Below, piece after piece: positions 27,277 to 35,186 of a stretch of DNA of 64,000 bases. Origin of the DNA: Polyangium sp. 6x1 (lineage in GTDB: Bacteria > Myxococcota_A > Polyangia > Polyangiales > Polyangiaceae). Location: positions 1 to 64,000 of the forward strand of contig NZ_JARZHH010000061.1 of NCBI RefSeq assembly GCF_029946515.1, given 5' to 3'. The position numbers and the translations under genes are program-made. The notes beneath the pieces are model-generated. The model saw nothing but the letters and a program-made list of their open reading frames with translations, was not told the DNA's origin and ran no database searches. Position 1 is the stretch's first letter. Every line of letters begins with the position of its first letter.

Positions 27277-28668
27277 TTATTTGTTCTTGCCGCAGCCGCA
27301 GGTGTCGCCGGTGTTCCGGTTCTGCTGCTGGTACGCCTTGAAATAGAGATCGTCGTCGATGCCGTGGTATTCGGTCATCCCCGGCAGCCAGTGCTTGTCG
27401 AGGTTCTTGCCGTTCGTCTCGAAATCGGCCGCCTGGCCGCGCTCGCCCGAGAACGTGACGACCTTGCCGCCGCCCGCGTATTTCGCGTGGTTACTCGGGT
27501 TGTCGCCGAGCCCGAACACCATCGGCGTCGCGTCGTTCACGTGCACGTAATGCGTGTACTTCGGCCCCTCCACCCATTGCGGAGCCGCGGAGCCGAAGCT
27601 CGTGACCTTCACGTTCTCGTCGAGGCCCGCGTTCGGCGAGGGCGAGCCCGCCTTCAGCGTGTTGTTCGCGTCGTAGAGCGCGAGGCTCGTCACGGCGCCG
27701 CCCTGGCTGTGCGCGAAGATCTCGACGGGCCGACCGGACTCGCGCTCGGCCACGACGAGGTCGCTCAGCGTGTTCACCGCGGGGTTCCGGCCGTCGGTCG
27801 TGAGGTCCTTCTTGCCCGCCGCCGCCTCGCGGATGAGGCGCCGATCCTTCGAGGTCTGCTGCGCGTCCCCTACGAAGCCCTCGGTCGCATTGTAGACGCC
27901 GACCACGGTCGCGCACGTCATGTCGCCGAGCTGCTTCAGCGTCTCGCAATGCGTGGTGCGCGTCGTATTGATGCCGTTGACGTAGAAGATCGTGCGCGGA
28001 GGTTTGCCCTCGGTGCATTTCGCGCAGCAATCCTTCGTCGCCTGCGACGTGTTCCGCGTCGGATCGTCCGGCTTGTCTGGGTCGTAGGCCGAATGCGTCG
28101 GCGAGGATGGGTTGTAGCCGCTCTTTTTCGCGTTTTCTATGTCGGCCCGCGTGACCTCCTGGCCCTTCTGCGTGAGCGGCACGCATTTGCCGTTCACGTA
28201 GCCGAAGATCGAGCCGTCGTGGTCGACGTCCTTGCCGGTGCACGCAATGCAAGGCTGGGCCGGGGGTTTGCCCGTGAAGTACTCCTTGGCCTTGTCATAC
28301 GCGTCGCTGACGCGCTTCGCGCCGGAGTCGAGCGCGTCTTTGCCCGCGCCGACCGCGTTGTAGCCCGCGTCGGCCACGGCCCGCGTCGCTCCGCGCACGC
28401 CTTCCTTGACGCCGTCCTTGACCGCGACCGCCGCATTGCCGACGGCCTTCGCGCCCTCGACCGCCGCATTGCCGACGGCCTTCGCGCCCGTGACGACCGC
28501 GTTTCCGGCGGCCTTCGCGCCGCTGACGACCGCATTGCCAGCGGCCTTCGCGCCGCTGACGATCCCGTCGCCGATCGCCTGCGCGCCACCCGTGATGGCG
28601 CCGGCCGTCTTCTTGGCCGCATTCGAGGCCGCGCCCCAAGCCCTCTGCAATAGACCGCCACCAGGCAT
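27277..28668 (-). CDS. T6SS lipase-like effector with amphipathic 11-residue repeats
   Basis: The 463-residue protein has residues about 20-90 built of 11-residue near-repeats (GAKAAGNAVVS, GAKAVGNAAVE), predicted to form a long amphipathic helix. A segment with four cysteines (CIACTGKDVD and DCCAKCTEGK) follows. The alpha/beta-hydrolase domain has an oxyanion strand TIFYVNGINTT, nucleophile Ser about 320 in IFAHSQGGAV, and candidate Asp/His in VHVNDATPMV and MTEYHGIDDDLY. T6SS phospholipases of the Tle class have this logic. The gene lies between the DUF4123 adaptor (3 bases upstream) and a small protein, so delivery by VgrG through DUF4123 is likely. The membrane-lipid substrate is inferred. 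Confidence 0.75.
   Translation of the reverse strand: MPGGGLLQRAWGAASNAAKKTAGAITGGAQAIGDGIVSGAKAAGNAVVSGAKAAGNAVVTGAKAVGNAAVEGAKAVGNAAVAVKDGVKEGVRGATRAVADAGYNAVGAGKDALDSGAKRVSDAYDKAKEYFTGKPPAQPCIACTGKDVDHDGSIFGYVNGKCVPLTQKGQEVTRADIENAKKSGYNPSSPTHSAYDPDKPDDPTRNTSQATKDCCAKCTEGKPPRTIFYVNGINTTRTTHCETLKQLGDMTCATVVGVYNATEGFVGDAQQTSKDRRLIREAAAGKKDLTTDGRNPAVNTLSDLVVAERESGRPVEIFAHSQGGAVTSLALYDANNTLKAGSPSPNAGLDENVKVTSFGSAAPQWVEGPKYTHYVHVNDATPMVFGLGDNPSNHAKYAGGGKVVTFSGERGQAADFETNGKNLDKHWLPGMTEYHGIDDDLYFKAYQQQNRNTGDTCGCGKNK
28412..28590 (-). repeat. 33-base in-gene tandem repeat (amphipathic 11-mers)
   Basis: Within the lipase effector the plus-strand phrase gccttcgcgcc recurs every 33 bases (28445, 28478, 28511, 28544), with weaker copies on either side. 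Because 33 is a multiple of three the frame is kept, giving the repeated residues GAKAxGNAxV. Copies differ by a few bases, so the array is old or under selection for protein pattern. Length variation between strains by slipped-strand expansion would be expected. Confidence 0.75.
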
Positions 28669-28671
28669 GAC

Positions 28672-29589
28672 TCAGGTCTCCTCGAGCGTACGAAGAAGCT
28701 TGCGCGTGAAGTCCGAGATCCACGCGGCCTTGTCACCGGACGAGAGGTGCTTGGCCGCGAGCGTCTCCGCCACGGCCGGCATCGCCGTGTCGAAATCACC
28801 GCCGAGCGCCCAGGCCGTGATCACATACGTCACGAGCTCGAGCTCCGTCGTGAAGCCGTGCAGCGTGCGCGCGCGATCGATCTGGTCCGCGACGAAGTAC
28901 TTGAGCGAAGGCCTCGGCTCCTCCCGCGCGTCCGGGAACTGCATCTGGAGGAAGTTCACCGTGCGATCCGTGAAGCGCTCCTCCGAGGCCTTGGCGAAGG
29001 CGCGCATCTGCGCCGGGCGGAGCTTGAGGAGCACGTCCTCGCGCCTGCGCGGCGCGCCCTCGACGAGCCGCTTCCAGAGGAGCGCGCCGAGGCCGTCCTC
29101 CGTGGGGATCCCGTACTCGCTCACGGGGCCGTAGAAATCGTCGAGCTCGAGCGCGGTGCAGCAGTCGAGCCACGTGACGAGCACACGCGGGTCGTAGAAG
29201 CGGAAGTTCATCTTCGTGCCCGCCGGCGACTGCACGAGGAGGAAGCGGCGGAAGTGCCGCCGCACGCCTTCGAGGTTCGTGTCGGCGACCGCGAAGATGC
29301 AGAGGCTCGGATCCTCGGCGAGGCCCTCGCGCAGCCAGCTCCAGGTGGCGAGATCGACCTGGAAGAGGTACGGCGCCGCGTCGGCCCACTCGCTCGCGTC
29401 CTTGGGTTTGTAGAGACAGACCGCGGCGTGAGGCCCGGCTTGCGCCGCCTTCTCCGCGACGAACGGCGCGTCCGCGGCGTCGACCGCGGCGAACAGGCGG
29501 CCCGATCGCGCGAGGCGCTCGATGCCGTCGGCGAAGGCCGCGGTCGTGACGAGGGGGGACTCGTGCTCGTTCATGCCGGTGTCCATCAA
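28672..29589 (-). CDS. DUF4123 T6SS effector adaptor
   Basis: The 305-residue soluble protein has the DUF4123 pattern: an N-terminal strand (RLFAAVDAADAPF), the diagnostic RRHFRRFLLVQSP...MNFRFYDPRVLVTWL, and a variable helical C-terminus. DUF4123 proteins (Tap/TEC) bind an effector and load it on the VgrG or PAAR tip. The gene sits between the PAAR gene (13 bases) and the lipase effector (3 bases), so the lipase is the expected cargo. The ATG at 29589 is taken; an ATG five codons in is an alternative start. Confidence 0.87.
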   Translation of the reverse strand: MMDTGMNEHESPLVTTAAFADGIERLARSGRLFAAVDAADAPFVAEKAAQAGPHAAVCLYKPKDASEWADAAPYLFQVDLATWSWLREGLAEDPSLCIFAVADTNLEGVRRHFRRFLLVQSPAGTKMNFRFYDPRVLVTWLDCCTALELDDFYGPVSEYGIPTEDGLGALLWKRLVEGAPRRREDVLLKLRPAQMRAFAKASEERFTDRTVNFLQMQFPDAREEPRPSLKYFVADQIDRARTLHGFTTELELVTYVITAWALGGDFDTAMPAVAETLAAKHLSSGDKAAWISDFTRKLLRTLEET

Positions 29590-29602
29590 GCCTCGTTCCC
29601 CC

Positions 29603-30892
29603 TCAGAAATCGCACTTGATCGGCGTGAACGGCGCAGCCGCGCGCTTCGCGGCCTTGAGCGTCAGCGCCTGGGATTTGTTGCGAATGCCGACGGCGTCGA
29701 CGATGACGCCCGGCGGTTGATCGGGCGCGGGCGCGCCGGGGATGTACGGAGGCGGGACGCCGCCGACGAGCACGGTCATGCAGCCGATCGCGATCGGATC
29801 GATGCCCGCGACGCCGGGGACGCCGGGCGCCTTCGGGGGCTCCTTCTTCTCCTCGGAGCGGCCGATCTCGATGTTGAACTTGAAGCCGAGGCCCGCGAGC
29901 AGCGCGCCGACCTTCGCGCCGAACCCCACGCGGAGCTTGCCGTCGCGGTAGCCCGCGAACGCGCTCGCGCGCGCCTCCGCCGTGAGCAGCGCGCCCGAAG
30001 CCTCGCCGCCGATGCTGACGTCGAGGTTCACGAGCGGGATCGTGAACGTCTTCTTGCCCGCGACCTTGCCCTCGACGACGGACGCGCCCGCGCCCGCGGA
30101 CGCCTCGGCGTACGCGGACTCGAGTTTGCCGTCCTTGACCTCGGCCTGGATGCCCGCGGCCGCGTCGGCCTTCGCCGTGAGGACCTTCGCTTCGCCGGAG
30201 ACCTCGCCCCAGCCCTTCGCGTCGCCGGCCTTGCCCGAGGCCGCGAAGAGCGAGCCTTCGACCTCGGCCTTGCCGCCGGCGTTCGCCTTCATGTTGCGAA
30301 CGCCTTCGAACTCCGCGGTCGCCCCGTACGAGCCCTTCGTCGAGCCCGAGAAGAACTGCGCGTAGTTGTCGACGGGTTTGCCGTCGGCGCCCTTCGGGAC
30401 CGTGGTCGCGTTCCAGAGCTCGTGGTTTGCCCCGATCGCGACCTTGGGCTTCCACGCCTGGTCCTTCGGATCGCGGCCGTTCGCGAGCTGGTCGAGGGCC
30501 TTGTCGCCGGCCTTGTTGTTCGCCTTGTCCCAGGCGTCGCGCAGCGACTTCTCGCTGTAGTCCTCGCCGTCGGTGGCGTACTTGTTCTCTTTCGTCGCCG
30601 AACCGTCGCCCTTGAGCGTCCAGTAGGGCTGGTCGTCTTTCTTCGCGTTGCCCCCGCCGACCGCCGTGGAGGGCATCATGCACGTGCACGCGTCGGTCAC
30701 GCGCGCGGCGCCGACCTTGTTGATGAAGACGGTCGCCGAGGTCTGCGTGATGGGTCCGGGGCCGTGCAGCGGACAAACGTGTTTGTCGAGCAGGCGCGCG
30801 GCGGCCATCCCACCGATGGTGACGTCGGGCGAACCCTCGGAGATCACCCCTCCGTGGACCGTCAGATCGCCTTTGCGTGCGGCTTGCGGCAT
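29603..30892 (-). CDS. PAAR-domain spike-tip protein with long C-terminal extension
   Basis: The 429-residue protein starts with a PAAR domain (residues about 1-95: KGDLTVHGGVI, VTIGGMAAARLLDKHVCPLH, VFINKVGAARVTDACTC) whose Cys/His residues bind the metal at the tip of the VgrG needle. About 300 residues follow, rich in Ala/Gly with charged strands (AGIQAEVKDGKLESAYAEAS), of unknown function. Near the C-terminus a second, degenerate PAAR-like phrase appears (IDPIAIGCMTVLVGGVPPP). The protein therefore either crowns the spike and carries an extension effector, or acts as an adaptor. Ten bases separate it from the VgrG upstream. Confidence 0.85.
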   Translation of the reverse strand: MPQAARKGDLTVHGGVISEGSPDVTIGGMAAARLLDKHVCPLHGPGPITQTSATVFINKVGAARVTDACTCMMPSTAVGGGNAKKDDQPYWTLKGDGSATKENKYATDGEDYSEKSLRDAWDKANNKAGDKALDQLANGRDPKDQAWKPKVAIGANHELWNATTVPKGADGKPVDNYAQFFSGSTKGSYGATAEFEGVRNMKANAGGKAEVEGSLFAASGKAGDAKGWGEVSGEAKVLTAKADAAAGIQAEVKDGKLESAYAEASAGAGASVVEGKVAGKKTFTIPLVNLDVSIGGEASGALLTAEARASAFAGYRDGKLRVGFGAKVGALLAGLGFKFNIEIGRSEEKKEPPKAPGVPGVAGIDPIAIGCMTVLVGGVPPPYIPGAPAPDQPPGVIVDAVGIRNKSQALTLKAAKRAAAPFTPIKCDF

Positions 30893-30901
30893 GGCGGGCT
30901 C

Positions 30902-32746
30902 CTAGCAGTTGATCTTCACGAAGGGGCCGCCGTGGATGACGACCTCGCCGCCGGCCTTGAGCTTGATGTCGCCGTCGGCCTTGAGCGTGATCGTGGCGCC
31001 GTCGAGCACGATCGAGGCCTTCCCCGTCGTCAGCGTGATCTTGCCGTCGACCATCTCGATCATGGTCTCCTGCTTCTCGACGTCGGGATTGCCCATGGCC
31101 TCGACCTTGAGATCCTTGGGCTTGGCCATGACGAGCGTGTACTTCGATCCGACGAGCGTGGTGTCGACGGCGCCGACGACGCTCGATCGGTTTGCCCCGA
31201 CGACCATCGTGCGGTTCGCGCCGGTGCGCTCGGTCTCGTTGCGCTTGACGAGCTTCGAGAGATCACGCTGCGCCTGGACGAAGAAGAGCTCCTTGCCCGC
31301 CTTGTCCTCGAACATGATCTCGTTGAAGCCGCCGTTCGTCGGCGAGCTGTTCGTCTTCCAGGTGCTCTTCGTCTTTTCGTCGGGCAGCTTGTACGGGACG
31401 CGGTTCTTGCCGTTGTAGAGGCGGCCGACGATGACGGGTTCGTCGGGGTTGCCCTCCCAGAAGCCGACGAGGACCTCCTGGCCGATGCGCGGGATCGTCA
31501 TCATGCCGTACGCGGCGCCGGCCCAGCCCTGGCTCACGCGGATCCAGCAGGTCGAGGTCTCGTCGTACTTGCCGTCGCGATCCCAGTGGAACTGCACGCG
31601 CACGCGGCCGTACTCGTCCGTGTAGATCTCCTCGCCCTTCGGGCCGGTGACGAACGCGCTCTGCAGGCCGTTGATCTTGGGGCGCGGCGTGCGCTGCGCG
31701 GGGCGATGCAGCACGTCGATGAACGTGGCCTCGCCAGTGTGCGTCCACTCGCCGTCGGGCGTGCCTTCGTGGATCGCCTCGAGGACGAGCAGCTTCTTGC
31801 CCGGATCGAGGTCCTCGCGCGGGTGGTTGTCGATGCTGAAGATCACGCCCGGCGCGAGATCGAAGGCGTTCGTTTCGTACGAGACGACGCGCTTCGTGCG
31901 GCGCTCGGCCTCGAGCAGGATGTCCGCGCGGCGCTTGCCTTCCTTGTCGTCGGTGAAGGCGCCGTGCTCGTAGACGTATTGCTCGAAGAACTCTTCCTTC
32001 TTGGTCTTCTCGGCGTCGCCGCGGAGGAGGAACTTGGGTTTTTCGAAGTCGTAGTCGCGGATCGCCGCGGCGCCGGGGCGAACCTGGTGCGCGAGGTGGA
32101 CGCGGCAGATCCACTCGTTGTTGCCGGGCTGGTTCGGGTTCTCCGCGTGGCGGACCGGCGGGCGCGCCTCGCCGCGCGTGGGCGCGTCGGCGATGTTGAG
32201 CTCACTCACGACCTTGTCGCCGTTCAACGCCTGGCCGTACCAGTACGAGATGCCCTCTTCTTCGAGCAGGCGGCTCACGAAGGCGAAGTCGGTCTCCCCG
32301 TACTGGACGCGGTACTCGTGCTCGGGGTGCGGCTCGGTGAGCTTCATCTTCGGCTCGATGCCGTACTCGCCGAGGACCTTCTTCACGATGTCGGGGATCG
32401 ACATCTTCTGAAAGATCCGGTTGCCCTTGCGCTGCGTGAGCAGCCACATCGTGGGCACGATCCGGATGAGGTAGGTGGAGAGCCCGAGCGAGGTGCCCGT
32501 CGGCGGCTCGACGTCGATCTGCTCGGCGTGACTGACGACGCCGGTCCATGCGCGCGGCATGAGCAGGGGGTTCGTCGCGAGCATGCCGCCCGCCTTGCCG
32601 ACGAGCGATTCGAGGTCGATGTCTTCCTTCGGCGAGCGCGCGACGATGTTTGCGCTGAAGAGCGTCGAGATGCCCTCGTGCACCGAGAAGTGCCGCACAG
32701 AGAGGCTCTGCTCGCCAGACTCGAAGGAGAGGACGGGGTTCGCCAT
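30902..32746 (-). CDS. vgrG: VgrG spike protein (TssI), no C-terminal extension
   Basis: The 614-residue protein begins LSVRHFSVHEGISTLFSA and has the gp27 and gp5-like regions (VSRLLEEEGISYWYGQ, CWIRVSQGWAGAAYG) plus the repeat helix GKASIVLDGATITLKADG that forms the needle. It stops after that needle, so it lacks a fused toxin, unlike the second VgrG of the cluster, which is clearly its paralogue. It is the first gene of the leftward effector operon. The 208 bases upstream (32747-32954) separate it from the YkgJ-like gene and should hold the promoter, but I recognise no clear box. Confidence 0.93.
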   Translation of the reverse strand: MANPVLSFESGEQSLSVRHFSVHEGISTLFSANIVARSPKEDIDLESLVGKAGGMLATNPLLMPRAWTGVVSHAEQIDVEPPTGTSLGLSTYLIRIVPTMWLLTQRKGNRIFQKMSIPDIVKKVLGEYGIEPKMKLTEPHPEHEYRVQYGETDFAFVSRLLEEEGISYWYGQALNGDKVVSELNIADAPTRGEARPPVRHAENPNQPGNNEWICRVHLAHQVRPGAAAIRDYDFEKPKFLLRGDAEKTKKEEFFEQYVYEHGAFTDDKEGKRRADILLEAERRTKRVVSYETNAFDLAPGVIFSIDNHPREDLDPGKKLLVLEAIHEGTPDGEWTHTGEATFIDVLHRPAQRTPRPKINGLQSAFVTGPKGEEIYTDEYGRVRVQFHWDRDGKYDETSTCWIRVSQGWAGAAYGMMTIPRIGQEVLVGFWEGNPDEPVIVGRLYNGKNRVPYKLPDEKTKSTWKTNSSPTNGGFNEIMFEDKAGKELFFVQAQRDLSKLVKRNETERTGANRTMVVGANRSSVVGAVDTTLVGSKYTLVMAKPKDLKVEAMGNPDVEKQETMIEMVDGKITLTTGKASIVLDGATITLKADGDIKLKAGGEVVIHGGPFVKINC

Positions 32747-32954
32747 TGGCCCAGCCTACGTAAAGGCGGGCGAAGCACGCAAGGGGGCCGAGCAATGGAT
32801 CCACTCGTCGACACCCCGCGTCATGATGGCGAGCGGCGCTATCCGTGAAAAATGATGCCGACGGTGGAGATTGGCGGCGAGGGAGGCGGGGCGGGTGGCC
32901 GAGCCTGCGTCGCCGGGGTGGTGGTGGTCCGGCACCCCGACGCGGGAGGCAGGA

Positions 32955-33368
32955 TCAGCGGGCCGTTTTGCGGAGCTGTTTCTTGAACGCGAGGCGGACG
33001 ATGGGGACGATGGTGGGGTCGTTCTGGATTTCGCGTTCGAATTGGAGGACGTCGTGATAACCGCAGCGGCTCGTGCCGGGGTATTCGCGGCAGGCCTGGG
33101 GGCGGCCTTCATAGATGGTGCAGCCGCGCGTCTCGGGGTGGAGGAATTTGCAGGCCTTGCCGAAGATGGGATCTTTCTTGCGGCGGAGGATGCGGCCACC
33201 GAAGCGGTTCACGGTGTAGCGCTTCTCGGCGACCTCGGGCGTGACGCCGAAATGGGTCGCGAGCCGCTTGACGTCCCGGGCCGTCACCTCGACGCGCTCG
33301 TAGATGGAGCAGCAAAATGCCACGCACTTGGTGCAATCGTATTGAAGGCGCGTTCGTCCGGTGGCCAC
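32955..33368 (-). CDS. YkgJ-family cysteine-cluster protein
   Basis: The 137-residue protein has conserved cysteines in the order CTKCVAFCCS, ACKFLHPETRGCTIYEGRPQ, CREYPGTSRCGYH. This is the YkgJ/UPF0153 zinc- or iron-binding cluster, about 8 Cys in the expected spacing. The family is widespread with no fully defined role; metal binding is expected. It is in the same direction as the T6SS operon but 208 bases upstream of it, so co-transcription is doubtful. Confidence 0.85.
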   Translation of the reverse strand: MATGRTRLQYDCTKCVAFCCSIYERVEVTARDVKRLATHFGVTPEVAEKRYTVNRFGGRILRRKKDPIFGKACKFLHPETRGCTIYEGRPQACREYPGTSRCGYHDVLQFEREIQNDPTIVPIVRLAFKKQLRKTAR

Positions 33369-33644
33369 GGCTGACTCCAGGGAGAGGTGGGAACGGTTGG
33401 ATGCCGCGTCCCGTGACGAGGCGGCGCGAGTCTAGGCGCATCGAAGGCCCGGGTCGAGGGGGTCCGCGCGGGTTCGTCCAAGCAGGCGGCGTGAGCATGG
33501 ATACGCAGCCCGGACGAACGCGCCCCGTCGCAGACGGTCTCCCGCGCGTCCTGAACATCCTGGGTTGTGTGTTGTCTCGCAATTCGTCGTGACGGGGTTG
33601 AATACGGGCGCTACCTTTCACGGGCTCACGCGGAGGTGCTGTTC

Positions 33645-35186
33645 ATGCGTGTTTTCTTGGGCGCCGCTCCGCTTGTCTTGCTCCTTGCGTGCGCGCGCTC
33701 GGCCTCGCCCGGCGATGCCGGTGATGCCGGCGAGTCGGCCGAGGCGCTGTCCGCGTCGCCGCGCATGCAGACGCTCGCGTCGATCGGGCCCGCGAAGCTC
33801 CGGCCGGCGCCGCCGCCAGGCGGGCGGCGATTCCGGGTCTCGCCGCTGGGAAACGACGCGAACGATTGCTCGGAGCGGAAGCCGTGCCGGGAGATCCAGC
33901 GAGGCATTTCGCTCGCGACGGCCCCGGGCGACGTGCTGCTCGTGGAAGACGGGGAATACTCACACTTCATCGTGGACGGGCACCGGGGCGAGCCGCGCCG
34001 GCCGATCACGATCTTCGCGGTCGGCAAGCGCGCGATCGTCCGGCCGGATCCCGATTGCAAGAACAAGAACTCTTGTCGGGACAACATCATCGTTCGAAAG
34101 TCCCACCACGTCGTCCTCGACGGCATCTCGTCGTACGGCGCGCCGCGGGCGGCGGTGGCGGTGTTTTACGGGACGAACGTGACGATCCGGAATGGGACGT
34201 TCCTCGACAACGGGCGGTGGGGGATCTTCTCGTCGTTCGCGGACGACATGACGGTCGAGAACAACGAGGTCCGCCGGAGCCGGCGCGAGCACGGGATCTA
34301 TCTGTCGAACAGCGGCGACAGGCCTGCGATTCGCGCGAACGTGCTGCGCGACAACGACGGCTGCGGCATCCAGATCAACGCCGACATGCGCGAGAGGCCC
34401 GAGACGGACAAGTCCGGCAAGAGCTTTTACGACGGCGTGGCCGACGGGATCGTGACCGGCGCCGCCATCGAGCGGAACCTGGTCATCGGCAATGGATCCG
34501 GCGCGCTCGCGAACGAAAAGAAGCGGAGAGGCGCGGGGATCAACCTGGACGGCGTGCAGGACTCGATCGTGCAAGGGAACGTGCTCTACGACAACGCCGC
34601 GGCGGGCATCGTGGCGTTCGGCGACGCCGACGGAATGGAGCAGGACGCGGAGGAAGACGGCGACGGTCGCTTCGGCCCGAAGGGGCTCACGATCGCGCAC
34701 AACACCGTGGTGATGCCCGAGGGGGCGCGGAACGCGCTGCAGATCCGATTGAGCGTGGGGCCGAACGTGGTGCGGAACAACATCCTGTTCCACCGCGACA
34801 CGCGCCGCGCGGGGCTCGAGCTCGTGACGGAGAAGGACGCGAAGCTCGTGGAGAGCGACGGGAACGTCCTCGATCGGGTGGCGATCGGGGACAAGGTGCG
34901 GCCGCTCGACGATTGGCGAAAGCAGCTCGGCAAGGACGGGCATTCGCTGTCCGTGCCGTTCGCACGGCTCTTCGTGGATCCGCTGCGGGGCGATTACACG
35001 CTCTTGCCCGCGTCGCCGGCGGCGCGCGCGGCGACGGACGACACGGTGGACGAGCACCAGGATTTCATGGGGAAACCACGCGCAAAGCGGGAGAAGGGGC
35101 ACAGCATCGGGGCCTGCGAGGTGGGGACCCCGGAGGCCCCGAGGTTCAGGGCATCGCCAGGCGGATCACGCGCTCACCAGCGATGA
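33645..35186 (+). CDS. Lipoprotein with right-handed parallel beta-helix
   Basis: The 513-residue protein starts at the ATG at 33645, 8 bases after GGAGG. The lipoprotein signal is MRVFLGAAPLVLLLACARS. The body consists of repeated beta-helix turns (NVTIRNGTFLDNGRWGIF, DDMTVENNEVRRSR, GLTIAHNTVVMPEG), with the start motif RFRVSPLGNDANDCSERKPC and DGISSYGA as found in pectate-lyase-like or NosD/CASH proteins. It probably binds or cleaves polysaccharide at the surface, but no catalytic residues can be assigned. Its last 41 bases overlap the 3' end of the oppositely oriented NHL lipoprotein gene. Confidence 0.78.
   Translation: MRVFLGAAPLVLLLACARSASPGDAGDAGESAEALSASPRMQTLASIGPAKLRPAPPPGGRRFRVSPLGNDANDCSERKPCREIQRGISLATAPGDVLLVEDGEYSHFIVDGHRGEPRRPITIFAVGKRAIVRPDPDCKNKNSCRDNIIVRKSHHVVLDGISSYGAPRAAVAVFYGTNVTIRNGTFLDNGRWGIFSSFADDMTVENNEVRRSRREHGIYLSNSGDRPAIRANVLRDNDGCGIQINADMRERPETDKSGKSFYDGVADGIVTGAAIERNLVIGNGSGALANEKKRRGAGINLDGVQDSIVQGNVLYDNAAAGIVAFGDADGMEQDAEEDGDGRFGPKGLTIAHNTVVMPEGARNALQIRLSVGPNVVRNNILFHRDTRRAGLELVTEKDAKLVESDGNVLDRVAIGDKVRPLDDWRKQLGKDGHSLSVPFARLFVDPLRGDYTLLPASPAARAATDDTVDEHQDFMGKPRAKREKGHSIGACEVGTPEAPRFRASPGGSRAHQR

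Noticed and set aside
30902-32746. VgrG with toxin extension
   Set aside because: This copy stops right after the needle-forming repeat helix; only the second VgrG (24146-26713) has an extension.
29522-32848. A 1108-residue antisense ORF opposite the VgrG, PAAR and DUF4123 genes
   Set aside because: Its composition is a rigid Arg/Leu/Glu pattern from the third codon positions of the sense genes; no domain or start context.
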